Below are positions 1-11,863 of a DNA stretch of 64,000 bases, in pieces. Positions within the stretch are counted from its first letter, which is position 1; every line of letters begins with the position of its first letter. Source of the DNA: Aaosphaeria pasadenensis. Its lineage: Eukaryota; Ascomycota; Dothideomycetes; Pleosporales. The stretch is taken from assembly GCA_022813625.1 (NCBI GenBank), contig JAKLMB010000008.1:186001-250000 (forward strand), given 5' to 3'. The notes below the pieces were generated by a model, which was not told the DNA's origin, did no database searches, and saw only the letters and a list, made by a program, of their open reading frames with translations. Position numbers and translations under genes: made by a program.

Positions 1-1561
1 TTGCCACCTTCGTTGCCCTCCGCGATCGGTTGCGCACCCCCGTGCATCGTGAGGTGGTTCGCAGAGCTCTCCTGGCGGCCCAGGTACGAGGGAGTGGACT
101 GGTAGCCTGGGTTGTACGATGTCGGTGATCCTCCGCGGTGTCCGTTCGTAGGTACGTCGTCGTCGTCGTCCGTGGCGCGACCGGGAGGTGGGCCAGGGGG
201 GGCGGCATAGGTGTCTGCGAATGGGTTGTCCTCGGGCTGAGCGGCGGCTTGTGGTCTTCGGTTGCCTCCTCCGGCTTGGAGGGATGGCGGCAGTGGTAGC
301 TCGGTCTTGTCGTAGCTATTTGTTGGGCTGGTTGAGCCGACGTTGACGGGCGCGACCGGGGAGGGATCCTGACGAGGCGGCGGTTGCGGAGGCGGGTTGT
401 ACATGCTCTGCGGTGGGTTATTGGCAGTGGAGATCGGAGGAGTGGGAGACTGTCCCTGCATTCGCCTGGCCTGGAGGATTGCACGCTGGTGTTTCGAGGC
501 AGCGAGAGATAGCTGCTCGTTTGTCTCGATCAGGGTCAACATGGTATCATCGTCGGGTGCTGGATTGTCGCAATTGATGTAACCCTGTACGCTCCGCTGC
601 GCGGATATGCACCGCTCCGAAAACTCCTTGACCAGCTCGTTTCCTATGAGCTCGTTCGCGGGTGTCGATTGTACGAGCTGTAGGAGAAGTTTGGCGGATG
701 TACGCGCCTCCTCGATGCGGCCGGCCAGCTCTATTGGCGGTGGCAGGCTGCGAGTCCGACTTCCGCCTCCACCTCCTGAGTTAAATCCACCTTGAATTTG
801 TTGGCCGTTCCAGGCTGGTGCGTTGAGTGTGCGGGGGCCCCATTGCTTCTGGGCATTTGCCATTAGGCCTTTCTCCTTCCTCCACATTGCGAATAGCGTA
901 TTGAGATTGGTGTCGTATGCCTTCTCGCGCTCCATAGCATCCAGTGTCTCCCTCAGAATCTGCGCCACACTTGGGTCTTGTCCATTCCGCAGCAGATGTT
1001 TGACCGTGTCGGCGAATTGCTTGTCGAGGTTCTTGGTGAAGGAGGCCCCTGGGTTATCTGCGAGAATCCTGATAAGCATGACCGCATTGTACTGGACGTG
1101 TGGCTTCGAGTAGTTGTCCTTGGAGAGGAACTTGCGAATCTGCGAGGCAGCGGAGGCGGCAGCATGGGGGCTTGCGACGGCGGCTTCGACGATGGTGGGA
1201 AGGTGTAGGACCTCTTCGCCCTGCTGGAGGTTATTATGCCTAATTTTCCAAATGATTATCCATGTAGACATACAGAATTTGCGGCGCCAGATTCGCAAAA
1301 GAGTCTCTGTCGCTTGATCAGCGCCGTCCAGCGGCAGTGGGATAAAGTGAAGGTAGGAATGGCGCGCATACCACTCCTCGTTGCGCATTGGCTTCTGGTG
1401 TGTCCGCATCGGACGAGTGTTCTGTGTCTTGCGCCGCTGATGAGAGAAAGAGAGAAGAGTTAGTCAAGAGTCAGAGATATGTAGATTGAAGACGCGTAGA
1501 ACATACAGGTAGGTTTCCTCATCAAGCTCCCCAGATTGGTCAATCGCTTCTTGATGGCCAT
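1..1561 (-). CDS. VHS/GAT-domain trafficking protein, 3' part outside window
   Basis: Predicted exons on the minus strand are 1561–1507, 1436–1372, 1306–1274 and 1220 to beyond base 1. Phases agree (1, 0, 0) and all three introns are GT–AG. The protein begins MAIKKRLTNLGSL. Exon 3 encodes only 11 residues (RLFCESGAANS). Exon 4 opens with a helical VHS-like repeat region (about residues 52–170; VEAA, ASQIRKFLSKDNYSKPHVQYNA) followed by a three-helix GAT-type region (about 215–315; ELAGRIEEARTSAKLLLQLV). The tail is rich in Pro and contains NPF, the EH-domain ligand. In this family VHS and GAT modules bind ubiquitinated cargo on endosomes or the trans-Golgi. The C-terminus is missing because the window ends. 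The start has the only upstream ATG in frame. The gene is divergent from the App1-like gene. Domain call is by eye. Confidence 0.8.
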
Positions 1562-4277
1562 GGTGGAAGTTGCCGAGCGGGGTTCCCCTATGATGCGGAG
1601 GGAGCGTGTTGTTGTTGACTTGCAATCGGGTAGGAATCAGTCGGCGCACGATAGGATGGGGAGAGGGAAGAGGAAGAGAAGTGAGGTGAAGTGAAGAGAG
1701 GAGGGTAGTAAAGTATTGGCGGGAAGTTGACGAGATGTTTTGCGGCGAGTGAGTGAGTTGACGACGACGTTTGTTGGTGGTGAGGGTGGCCTAGTCAACG
1801 TCGTCCTACTTAGTTAAGGGTAGGTAGATTACTACTCTTGGGTACAAGTTAAATCCTCCGCAAAGCTCGGATCCTCCGCCCAAATGAGACGACAGACAGA
1901 TAATGCGAGGAGATATATGACAATTGTGCGATATCAATTTAAATGTCAATATCAGTGGCAATATCAAAAGTAATTGCCGTATGAAAAAAAAGGCAAAGCG
2001 AAACGAATAGGAGGATGTCGCTCCGGAATGGGGTGAAATGGACTCGTTTAAAAAAAAAGACCGTTTGGGAGATGCACAGCCCCAAAGGAATAACCACCGC
2101 AAGGTTACCAGTATGTACAAGTAGCTTTGATCCTTTCCATTATTATTTTGCTACTGCAAGATCCGGGTGATATAACAACTGAGATTGTCACAAAAGTCTC
2201 ATGGAGACGAATAGATACTTGCGTGGTACTCGTATGTGCATCGAGTACTAAGCGGATCTAGGGCAGCGACGTCAACTGGCCGCGTCAAACATTCCTTGGG
2301 AGTGTGGCGACGCTTTGTTCTTATTTGTCTCTACGCCTCTGCCGGATTCGCCAACGGTTGTGTTTGCCTTTCTCTGCTTGTCTTGTGGTTCGGTATACAC
2401 GCGTTCGAATGCTCGGCATCTCATTGTCCAATCTTATCTCCGCTTTGCACCTCACGATGGAGTCTAGACAGATACTATAACCTATGTACATGGTCTTACG
2501 CAACTCAGAGACTCTGTACATAACGCAGAGCAACATCGTGGGATGTCTCCATAATGCTCGTGTAAGCAAACTTCTTGTCAAAGCGGTCATGGATTAGAAA
2601 CATGAAGCAAGCCCTCGGCGAACGGCAACGGCTGCAGATAGTCACGACTATCGACCCTGGGCGCGCTGTACGACCTCGTCTCAACGGTATTGCTTTGTTG
2701 GTGGTACGAGTACAGTGCACGGAGTACGGAGTACTACAAGTATCACACGCAGTCTATGAACCTGCTTTCGACTACAGCCAAAACCCTCGAGGCTGTGACC
2801 AAATCCGTCGATAAGGATACATGTATAGTCTTATAAGTATTGTAGTCGAATTCAGGTCTCTCATCTTGGAGCAGACTGATCTTGATCTCACCCGTGAACA
2901 GGCAGAAAGCGTCCAAGCATTTATATGGCGTCAATGACCAATCAAGCGACCTCGTCCAATGATGTTGGTGGTCACGAACGGCAGACCACATGATGAAGTA
3001 TCACACTCGTCCAGACACTTCGGAAGGTCGCCCCAGACTTGGCTATTCATTCGAAGAGACACACAACTGACTGAATCCATCTGCTTTCGTACAGATGTAG
3101 AGATCGTCCTTGAAGAATCGCCGCCCGGTGCGCAGCCACCCACGGCTGTGACTTGACTGTCCCACCATTACGAGCACACATAGTACGGAGTATGCAGATA
3201 CGGAATCGGCGTGGCGCTGTCATGATGGAAGGCTATGACTGGGGACGAGGCTATGAGGCTATGAGGCTACGAGCATGTGAGGCTGACGCCCCCGTTTCCT
3301 TAATTTTCCCCTTCTTCCCCGTACTTGTGATACGAGGACCAGCACGACAAGGTAACTAAATATTACGAGGTACTTGAAAGGTGAATGCACCCACCCGGAG
3401 TCATAGGCGAGATCGATCAACATCGGGAGCTGCCTCTGCGCCTCCTGCGCTCCACACAGATTTGCACACGCACGCGCAAGCGCAAGCACATGCACCGATT
3501 TGTACACACCCATAACCATACCAATACCACACCGTGCTGCCTGCTCAGTGTGTAGGACAGGACAAGGCCGTTTGCGATAACAGGTATGGTTACTCGTAGC
3601 GTACTCTAGTACTGTGTAGGTGGTGTGTTGTTTGTAGCCTTGGAGGCACCTCGTCGTGTGCAACTAACAATGCTTGTCCGACGTCACTCGACTTGGATGC
3701 CCAGCAAAACGCCAGCATCAGCTAGCACACACTGGGTGACGATCATGGACGATCATAGATGCCTTGCGACAGGACTGGCAGACCAGATGCTCGCTTCTGG
3801 AAACTGCTGCAGCTACGACTATGAGACACGCATAAGCTCTTCCTCTTTCTCTTAATCATTAGAGGGCGGAGTCGATGTGGGTATGTGAGTGCTAGCCCTA
3901 TATTTGAGGTTTAAGTACCCGAGCCAACCATGCGCGACTACGTAGGTAATGTATCATGCGAAAAGTACGAATAGGGCACGGTAGGATAAGGTAGGGATAA
4001 CCAGGTACATGAAGTGTTCCAGGAAATAGATATACCTAGGTCATCGTCGTCGTTATTCTTAACATCATTAACATCGTTGCCTTTTCTACCTGCACACCCA
4101 CCTACCTACCTACCTACCTACGTTGTGCCCACCAAACGGCTTTCTCTCCACATCTCGTGCAAAACAACACTCCATCTGACCTACACCAGCATCAAGACAC
4201 CTGATCACAATACCAGTCACCACCGCCCTATTCTTACCAAAGGACTCAACACTCATACCAAGACATCCCCCACAAAA
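1562..4277. other. Gene-free region between divergent genes
   Basis: This 2.7 kb stretch separates the VHS/GAT gene from the App1-like gene. Open frames in it are short, lack family resemblance and do not splice into anything I can recognise. It contains TACGGAGTA-type motifs (2718–2734 and 3183–3192), a TACCTAGGT motif at 4033–4041 and five CCTA units at 4101–4120. It probably holds both promoters and the long 5' leader of the App1-like gene. Confidence 0.6.
4101..4120. repeat. (CCTA)5 microsatellite
   Basis: Five perfect tandem copies of CCTA lie about 160 nt upstream of the predicted start of the App1-like gene, in what is probably its 5' leader. Confidence 0.9.
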
Positions 4278-5522
4278 ATGGCCCATAAGCCCGCCCCTGC
4301 GAACGCGATGGCAGGCCATGCCAGACAGCGCTTCCAGGAAACAGAAGGAGACCGACGAGTACGAGCCGCTGGCAAGTTTGCAGAATTCGAACACGACATG
4401 CCTGCCCTTAAGAACCGCTTCCAGTTCTCCCTCAAGGACAACTTGACCTCCTACCTAGGCACCCGCAACCCATTCTACACCGACGTCAACCCGGAGACCG
4501 ATTTTGTATGGCTCTTCGACAACACCGCCTACCAGAATCGCATCGGGCGATGGAAGGCGGATTTCACTGCCGCCTATTTCGTCAAGAATAGCGGAAAGGA
4601 TCTGGGAGAAGTTGTGGCCTGGATCAGCGACAAGATAGGACTTGCAAAGGACGACGCGGCCGAGGCCACCATCGCTAAGAGAGTTCAACCCTTCGTCGAC
4701 TCGATCCTCCCAGCCCATGCCGTGACCATCGACCTCCAGGGCGTCAACGTCCGCCTGGGACCCAGCGGACGTGACGGCATCAGCTCTGACGAGATCGCGA
4801 TCCCAGGCCACGGCTACAAGGATAACGAGATCATCGTCAATAAGGCCATCAACGCCGACGCCACGAACCTCAACACAACCTTCGCCGTGCCCAAGGGATG
4901 GGCCATTCTCTCTGATGTAGACGACACCATCAAGAAAACCTTGACCTCCGACCCCATCGGGATCCTGAAGACCACATTCGTGGAGGAGCCCGAACCCATC
5001 AAGGGAATGCCCGAATTCTACAAGCACCTCGTCCAGAAACTCGACAACCCACCCTTCTGGTACCTCTCCGCCTCCCCCTACAACCTCTACCCCTTCCTCC
5101 GCAACTTCCGCGACACCTACTACCCGCGCGGCACCATGATCCTCCGCGAAGCCTCGTGGATGAACCTCGCCGGCTTCCTCGCCAATCTAACCCAAGGCAC
5201 GGAAGCCTACAAAGTCGACCGCATAGAGAAAGTACATGAGGAGTTCCCTAAGCGCAAGTTCATCCTCATCGGCGACAGCACGCAGTCCGACCCAGAGGCC
5301 TATGCCACCATGTACCGCAAGTATCCTAAGTGGATTGAGGCCATCTACATCCGCAAGGTCGAGGGCGTGGCCGAGATGGACGAGAACAAGAAGAACGAGC
5401 CGGAGAGGTTTAAAGAGGCGTTTAAGGATGTGCCCGAGAGTGTGTGGTATGTGTTTACGGACCCAGGAGAGCTGTATGCGAAGGTGGATGCGCTGGTCGC
5501 GAAGTCAGAGTCTAAGTCGTAA
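4278..5522 (+). CDS. App1-type phosphatidate phosphatase (DUF2183 family)
   Basis: A single exon of 414 residues. The catalytic HAD-type region holds DVDDT at residues 213–217, which is the DxDxT signature of Mg2+-dependent phosphatidate phosphatases of the App1/lipin type. It is followed by SASPYNLYPFL and by IGDSTQSDPEAYA, the later HAD motifs. Yeast App1 dephosphorylates phosphatidate at cortical actin patches, so a role in membrane lipid signalling during endocytosis is expected. I chose the ATG at 4278 (context CACAAAAATGGC) because the in-frame extension to 4014 is low-complexity (TYLPTY, poly-Ser) and looks like leader. There is no signal peptide or membrane segment. It faces the VHS/GAT gene divergently. 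Confidence 0.88.
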   Translation: MAHKPAPANAMAGHARQRFQETEGDRRVRAAGKFAEFEHDMPALKNRFQFSLKDNLTSYLGTRNPFYTDVNPETDFVWLFDNTAYQNRIGRWKADFTAAYFVKNSGKDLGEVVAWISDKIGLAKDDAAEATIAKRVQPFVDSILPAHAVTIDLQGVNVRLGPSGRDGISSDEIAIPGHGYKDNEIIVNKAINADATNLNTTFAVPKGWAILSDVDDTIKKTLTSDPIGILKTTFVEEPEPIKGMPEFYKHLVQKLDNPPFWYLSASPYNLYPFLRNFRDTYYPRGTMILREASWMNLAGFLANLTQGTEAYKVDRIEKVHEEFPKRKFILIGDSTQSDPEAYATMYRKYPKWIEAIYIRKVEGVAEMDENKKNEPERFKEAFKDVPESVWYVFTDPGELYAKVDALVAKSESKS

Positions 5523-6559
5523 TGAATTATCGCTATCCTTCGAATCTTCCTGCGCACGTTAATCGTTCACTTCCATTCATTTCTATATTTTCGCCGGCGT
5601 TCCATCACCACCTCACGCGGCCCCTATCCATCCTACCGTCCCCTACCCGCAATGCAAATATCTTTGCTTCTTCGTTTTTATGCGCTGTTTTCTTCTCGAT
5701 ACCCCCTCCCTCTTTTTTGCATTTTAACACACCATGTAATGTACATGCTTGAATGCATTCTTCCTGCTCTTTATATTTTTCGCTCACAATGCATATCCGA
5801 TACTGATTGAGTGATACCACGTGATAAATGATAATGGTTTGATGCTCTGATGTTCGAATCTGCGATGCGGAGTCGTGATGTGCTGGTATGATGAATTGAA
5901 GGGAATCGATTATATGGCGGGCCATGGTAAGAGGGACGGGGTATGTCATCTTCTAACAATCACACTGATGGACACAGATAAAACTGGGGTAACACAATGC
6001 TCTTTATCTGTGGTGAGTAGCTCATTGGGTCATCGCAACAAGCAAATGCATCACACATCACACGACAAAACAAGCCAAATTTTTTTATCAATGCTCATAT
6101 AGATTTTTTCATGTTTCATGCATCACGCTACCATGCATCGTGTGCTATGCTATGCTAAAAGCTATGCTAGCCGCCTTGAAGCGGCAGTGGCGAAGTAAGA
6201 AGAAAAAAACAAGGAGACAAATTGGGTATATCATGTACAATTCAGTCCGCTTTCGACCGTCGTTCTTGACGACCACCCCGCCCGACGCTCAGTTGGTGGA
6301 TGGAGATGGGGTAGGATATGGACATGTATTTGTGCCATGGAATATTTTTGTGGTTGCGAGGAAGCGTGCGGGGCGGGTGGGCGTCAAGAGACATGTAGAA
6401 AGGGAAAAAAGAAAGAACAGAAGGCCCGAGCATCAATCAAGATGTTTTAGGGAAAGAAGAGAATAGAAGACGAAAACGAAGAAAGATCTAGTCGCTGCAT
6501 GGGGTTTCAAACGCCCGACCACCCACGTGATCCCATCATCAAGATTGGGAAGGAGTGAG
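5523..6559. other. Intergenic, convergent 3' regions
   Basis: This 1.0 kb stretch lies between two convergent genes and should contain the 3' untranslated regions of both. I see no gene, repeat or RNA in it. Confidence 0.6.
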
Positions 6560-8911
6560 TTAAGCCTGGGCGAAGATAGCCAGCGTAGCGCAGAAGTTGG
6601 AGCGGTTGTCCTCGTCTTTGACGATGCCTTGGCCGCCGGAGGTGATCATGTTGACGGACGCCTTGGTCGAGAGCGCGAAGATGTTGACGTTGGTGGAGTT
6701 CTCGATCTGGTTGATGTCGGACTGGCAGTTCTGGCCGGGCACGCACTTCTGGTCGTAGTTGGAGAAGAACGAGTACACGCCGGCGCCGTAGTTCCAGATG
6801 CTCTCCGAGTCGATGATGCGGACGCCCCAGGCGGACTTGCATGCTTCGGTCGTGCAGGCTTCGAAGTCGGGGTCGAAGTATTTGTCGTTCTTCTTGAAGG
6901 GAACGGCGGCGGAGGGGTTGGGCTGGTAGTAGGGCGTCTCGGTCTGGATGGCGCCGAAGAAAATGTCCTTTGCGCCTTGGAAGTGGTACTGGCTGAGCTG
7001 CGAGTGCTCGGATGCAGTGCCCCAGAGCCAGACGGGCCCTTGAGATTCGACGAGCATACCGCGACCGTTGTAGATGTCGATTTGGCCGTGGTCGTCCTGA
7101 TCAAGCTCGTGGTCGGCGGTCCATAGCCAGACGTTCTCGAAGTACCCGCTGGCTTGCTTGGTAACGTGAAGTTGCATGAAAGAACCGATACACTCTTCGT
7201 TAGGGGGATGGGTGGCATTGGGGTTCTTTGCGCAATTGGATGACTGGAGTTGGGTGCCTTCGAAACCACCGACACGGAAGTGAACATCCCAGAGGCCAGC
7301 AGTTCCAGCTTCATTTCCGTTAATGTTCCACTCCATAAGGATAGCGCCAGGGGCAGGTCCCGCAGTGGTGACAATGATGTCGCTCATCTCGAAAGATCCC
7401 TTGTCGCCTGACTGAGCACCAACTTGAATAGCCGGCTTGGGATCGGCCTGGTCTTTGAAGAAGTCACCCGTTGCCATGAACAACGGCCAGATCTCACCAG
7501 TCATCTTGATGTTCTTCTCTGCGGGGATGACGATGGTCTCTTTGATAAGATATGCGCCATGGTCAGCGTAAAGAATCTGGCCTTCTTCGAGACTGTTGAT
7601 AGCATCTTGAATCGCTTTCGTGTCGTCGGTTTGACCGTCACCCTTTGCACCGGCAGCTTTGAGGCTGACGAAGGAAGAGGCAGCAACGTTCTCGTACTGC
7701 GGCTTGCTGCGTTCGAAGAAACCATTGGAACCCTGGAGGCTAGCAGGCTTCTGGGGAGCACCAGAGACATCACCTTGGACGCGACCAAGCTGAGCACCAG
7801 CCGCGAGAGCATTTCCCTGAGCCCACATGGAGACCTCCTTTTTACCAGGGAGAATAGCCTTGCCAGTGAAGTCCTGAACGGCGGTCTCAGATCCAGTGAA
7901 GTCGACGTTGTCTAGGATAAGTGAGCCACCAGTGTGAGGGATGCTGTCCTGGGAGAAAGACGTATTGACGCCGATTGGTGTACCGACGAATTTGCTGTCC
8001 ATGAGGATGACGGAGCCAACTGTCTGGTTCTCGGGCGCGTTGGCCATATCGAGACCGACCTTGCAGTTGTTGAACGTAACCGACTTGAGAGTCCAGAGCC
8101 AGTTCCAGTTCATGTAAATACCAACGCCGCAGTCGTTAAAGGTGAGGTTGCGAGTGGTGAACTGCTGGCTACCGAGGAATGCCCCGATTTTACCACCAGT
8201 GAAGGTGAGGTCGGCCATGAAGCCACCAGATCCATTGTCCTGAAAGATGCCCTGTTGCTGCGCGCCAGCCGCACCCTTGGCCATGACGAATTTGATGTTC
8301 TGGAGACTAGTGGCCTGGGAGACTTGCCAATGGATGGCGGAAGCCGCACCCGGGGCAGCAGATATGTCGAGAATGAAATTACGAATCTGGCGGTAGAAGT
8401 TGTTTTGGTTCGTGTACCAGTTGGCGCCATTACCACCCTCGATGTAAGGGTCGGCGTCGATCATTCCCATACCCTCAAAGGTGCCAGACGCCTTGATAGT
8501 AGGTAGCTGGTTCGCATCACCAATGAACTGAGTGTAGTAGTACTGGATGATAGCTTTGCTGACTACATAGGTACCGGGAGGGAAGTAAACAATGGCAGGA
8601 GTAATCGTGGAAGAGTCGCAGCCCTCTCCGCATCGACCTCCCTCACTGACTGCACGGTTGATGGCAGCGGTATCATCAGTCGTGCCGTCACCTGTGGCGC
8701 CGAAATCCTTGACATTGCGGAAAATGGTATAGCTCGTGTTCCCGCCAAAAGCAACCTGGCCCTGGCGTTTGATATCCCCGATCCAGAAGCCTGATCCAGA
8801 GGCAGGGGGTGCAGGCGTTTGTGGCTGCGCGATGGGAGCAGCAGATGCTGACGAGGCCGTGAGAAGCACTCGTAGCGTGAGGAGGAGCGCTCCGGCGCTG
8901 AAAGCTACCAT
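6560..8911 (-). CDS. Secreted GH55 exo-beta-1,3-glucanase
   Basis: A single exon of 783 residues. The first ~24 residues form a signal peptide (hydrophobic LLLTLRVLLTA, then SASA-AP). Two related right-handed beta-helix (pectate-lyase-3-like) halves follow. The first begins at about residue 65 (VKDFGATGDGTTDDTAAI) and the second at about 415 (LKAAGAKGDGQTDDTKAI). This tandem is the GH55 architecture, and the length matches the family. GH55 enzymes release glucose from the non-reducing end of beta-1,3-glucan, acting outside the cell on fungal walls, callose or storage glucan. The segment ENVWLWTADHELD also fits the family. The gene is intact, and a long gene-free region lies upstream. Confidence 0.93.
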   Translation of the reverse strand: MVAFSAGALLLTLRVLLTASSASAAPIAQPQTPAPPASGSGFWIGDIKRQGQVAFGGNTSYTIFRNVKDFGATGDGTTDDTAAINRAVSEGGRCGEGCDSSTITPAIVYFPPGTYVVSKAIIQYYYTQFIGDANQLPTIKASGTFEGMGMIDADPYIEGGNGANWYTNQNNFYRQIRNFILDISAAPGAASAIHWQVSQATSLQNIKFVMAKGAAGAQQQGIFQDNGSGGFMADLTFTGGKIGAFLGSQQFTTRNLTFNDCGVGIYMNWNWLWTLKSVTFNNCKVGLDMANAPENQTVGSVILMDSKFVGTPIGVNTSFSQDSIPHTGGSLILDNVDFTGSETAVQDFTGKAILPGKKEVSMWAQGNALAAGAQLGRVQGDVSGAPQKPASLQGSNGFFERSKPQYENVAASSFVSLKAAGAKGDGQTDDTKAIQDAINSLEEGQILYADHGAYLIKETIVIPAEKNIKMTGEIWPLFMATGDFFKDQADPKPAIQVGAQSGDKGSFEMSDIIVTTAGPAPGAILMEWNINGNEAGTAGLWDVHFRVGGFEGTQLQSSNCAKNPNATHPPNEECIGSFMQLHVTKQASGYFENVWLWTADHELDQDDHGQIDIYNGRGMLVESQGPVWLWGTASEHSQLSQYHFQGAKDIFFGAIQTETPYYQPNPSAAVPFKKNDKYFDPDFEACTTEACKSAWGVRIIDSESIWNYGAGVYSFFSNYDQKCVPGQNCQSDINQIENSTNVNIFALSTKASVNMITSGGQGIVKDEDNRSNFCATLAIFAQA

Positions 8912-10500
8912 GACGAAGCTTTTTGGGGAATGGAGGAAGTGGTTGACTGTTTCAAAAAATGACTGTCTTGATGACTGTGGAAGATACGAACGTCAGTGTC
9001 CAGCAAAGACGAAGCAGTCCTTGGAAGCTAGATTTGAAAATGCTCCGAAGCTTGTATAGAAGAAGAGAAAAAAAGATGTGGGGCAGATGCAAGTGTTGGA
9101 AAGTGAGGTTGTAACAGCGCACGCGCGGTTGATATGGGAACAGAATGGGCGAGCCAGGCGCCAGGTAGAAGATGAGTCCTTTTCAATGAATGAATGAGTG
9201 GTGTGTGATCGACAATGACAATCAGAGAATGACAATAGAAGAGAAGAAGAATGAGAAAGTTTGTCGACACAATGCGAAAATAAGAAAGAATTGCACAGAA
9301 GTGCGGTGCGGAGCAAGCAACGTCAAAGGCGACGTGGTGAATAAGGGAGGGAATGGGGCGGCGTTTGTATTATTGATATATACAAGGCAATGGAATGAGG
9401 GACCTACAATAGAATCAAATCGCCAATCAATGTGGGCGTTTCTGCGACCCCGTGTTTCAAGACGTAGATCACTGCGAGCCGCCGTTTGCTCTGCTTTGGC
9501 TGTAATTCTCTCACCCCAGTCACGGTCGGTGGCTCTACTTTTGGATTTTATATCTGCCGCATCTTCCGCATTGCTGAACCAGCAGTGATCTTTTGCCATC
9601 GTGCCAGCCTCTCTTGCAATGCCCGACTCTTCCAGCAAAGCATCATTCTCGCTGACATCACGGTACTGCCACCAAGCCATACCTCCCCGCCGCAATGAGT
9701 GCGTGTCCGTCTTTCAACGTAATGTTCAGTTCACAGACAAGAGCCGAGGAATGCAACCCTGTGTGGCTGTTATGCCCGTGGACCCTGCCACTGGTAGGGG
9801 GGCATGTATGACAGGGAGGCTTGGGGGATGGTTAGCCAAAATTTTGAAGCCGCGGGTGAAACATTAGAAGCTCATGGGCCAGTGAATTTTCGTTTTGAGT
9901 ACTGCAATTCGGAAGAGAGACGAAAGAGTGAAGGTAAAGGAAGGGGGTTCCTGGGTCCTGGGGTTGTGGTGAAAGGGTGAGTCCGATACTTGGCAAAAAG
10001 GCACCACAAGACGGGGACAGGGATATTTGTTCAGGACTAGCCCCGTTTCATGATCCCTGCAGTAAACAAGCTTTTTGAAACGCGACCGTTGATACGCCCA
10101 ATCCATCCTCATCCTCTCATTCTCGTTCAACCGCCTCCTTTGCCTCGCCTTTCCATCCTGCCACAATACCTTTGGCCGCTGACTGGTCCTTCACCACCAG
10201 GTCAAGGCTGTCCTACCCTACTCCGGATTTACTCTATTCATTGAGCTCTAATTGTGCTGCAAGCGATGAAGCGCCCACAACCATACGACTGCTGGCGAGA
10301 CATCCCACTTGACGACGTGCGACGGCCCGCGAAGCCCACCCACGGCTGGCGCCACCATGGCCAGCGAAACGCGGCCAAGCCTAAACATCCGATCGTTAGT
10401 ACCAAACATATCGATAATAACTCAATCTCCATATGATCCACATGTCCGAGTGAAAGAAGAAAGACAGGACAAAATGACCAATTAGGTGGTCATTGTCGCA
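8912..10500. other. Upstream region of the GH55 gene, no gene seen
   Basis: The first several hundred bases are likely promoter and 5' leader of the glucanase gene. Open frames are short and mutually overlapping, with no recognisable protein. I see no RNA gene or clear repeat. Confidence 0.55.
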
Positions 10501-11427
10501 CAGAAACAGGGACTCAAGGCAACGTGCCTTTTTGACTCCGCCGCACCCTTTTCATCCTATCATGCGTGTATTAGGCACAAGTGATCCTGCAGGCATAGTG
10601 CAGTGCCCACCAACATGTCAAAAAACCCATCGGACATACGTGGACTTTGCATGAACAAAGGAAACCTGGCTACATCCGATAAATGTCAACCGCAGTGGCC
10701 ATAAGTTAGGGCGAGAGGTATGTGACTACGCCGTGGGCGCGCGTGGTCATAACTTCGTAAGTTGTACGTAGCGAAGACGTGCGCGCCTACATGACTTTCC
10801 ATCCATCGCACAGATTCGTAGGAGCGTGATTGATTCGAGGGTGATCTGCCGTCGTGCTCCTCCTACCCTTGCGCGAATCTCCCACCTGAAAGACGAATCA
10901 GCATCAGCACATGCGAGTTCTCTCCTTTAGATTCTACATGCTTGCTTCCCTGCTCGGGGGATATTTAGTCTGTTTTCAAACAGTTGTTTTTAGAAATTCC
11001 AGGACTGACTCCGGACGGTTGCTTTGATTAGAGGGATCATAATGCCCTGTTCGATTTTCATGCCTTAACCGTTGGGCGATTAATCTTCTGACCAATCAGC
11101 TGCCAGACACACTCACTGCCTTTTTCGTATTTACCAGGTATTAATTATTTCGAAACCTGCGCTCAACATCCACCTGCAATTACAATCGAAGCAAACGCTT
11201 GTTTCCTCTCAAGGCGAAAGTTGTTGATTATTGCCCTTGCATATGAAGATATACGAGGCAATGTCTTTGAAGGTAGCCGACAGAGCAATTCACTATGTTG
11301 AACATGCCAGTACGTAGGCTCTAGAGCAAGTATTACGTATATATACAGACCAGAAGAGCTGGTGTTTTTTTATAACATTGACATGCACAGTCAATTTTCA
11401 ACTTTAGCAGCGTTCATTGGTGAATCA

Positions 11428-11458
11428 ATTGGGTTTCCGAATATCGATCAGAACCAAT
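11428..11458 (+). repeat. Direct repeat copy A, transition-only divergence
   Basis: This 31-nt segment matches 11833–11863 at 22 positions. All nine differences are transitions (G/A or C/T) and there are no transversions or gaps. That pattern is what repeat-induced point mutation produces. Confidence 0.6.
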
Positions 11459-11755
11459 CAAATTTCTATCTTCAATATTGAAACGAGATGATAGTCCCGT
11501 TTCAAACATTCAAACCAATGATATTTATCGCGATCAGCTCTATACATTCATCTCCAATGACACAACACAAACTAATGAATAAGTGTAAGCAGACAGAGGA
11601 ATGCAGGTAGGTTGCATAGCTAAAAAGTATTAGCTTAACACAGTGATAGTAGTTGTTAGCCCAGCAGAGTGGGTATTTTGCTGTGACATTAGAGAGTGAG
11701 GAGACTGTCTATCTAGAGGAATATTCTAGATTTCCACCTACGGTGGTGACGCGAA

Positions 11756-11792
11756 TCGATTGAGTAATTGAATATGAATTAGAATCAATCGA
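11756..11792. repeat. Inverted repeat (hairpin)
   Basis: Arms TCGATTGA (11756–11763) and TCAATCGA (11785–11792) are perfect complements, and TAATT/AATTA extend the stem towards the loop with small bulges. Two smaller hairpins flank it: CCACC-TAC-GGTGG at 11734–11746 and TCTAC-CTACA-GTAGA at 11796–11810. Confidence 0.65.
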
Positions 11793-11832
11793 ACTTCTAC
11801 CTACAGTAGAGTAAAACGCGAGGACAGCCTGG

Positions 11833-11863
11833 ATTGAATCTCCGAGTATCGACCAGGATTAAC
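11833..11863 (+). repeat. Direct repeat copy B, transition-only divergence
   Basis: Partner of the repeat at 11428–11458, 405 nt away on the same strand. The matching core includes TCCGA, TATCGA and CAG. Confidence 0.6.

Noticed and set aside
3259..3663. 134-residue minus-strand frame
   Set aside because: Composition and codon use look random and no homologous pattern is visible; it lies in a promoter region.
4014..4277. In-frame extension of the App1-like protein by 88 residues
   Set aside because: It is low-complexity leader sequence with CCTA repeats; the ATG at 4278 has a much better context and opens the family-like N-terminus.
5800..5900. Possible tRNA from the word GTTCGAATC
   Set aside because: No acceptor, D or anticodon stem can be drawn around it.
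6646..7374. 242-residue frame inside the glucanase gene
   Set aside because: It is a shadow of the GH55 gene in another frame, rich in Ser, Thr and Pro as such shadows are.
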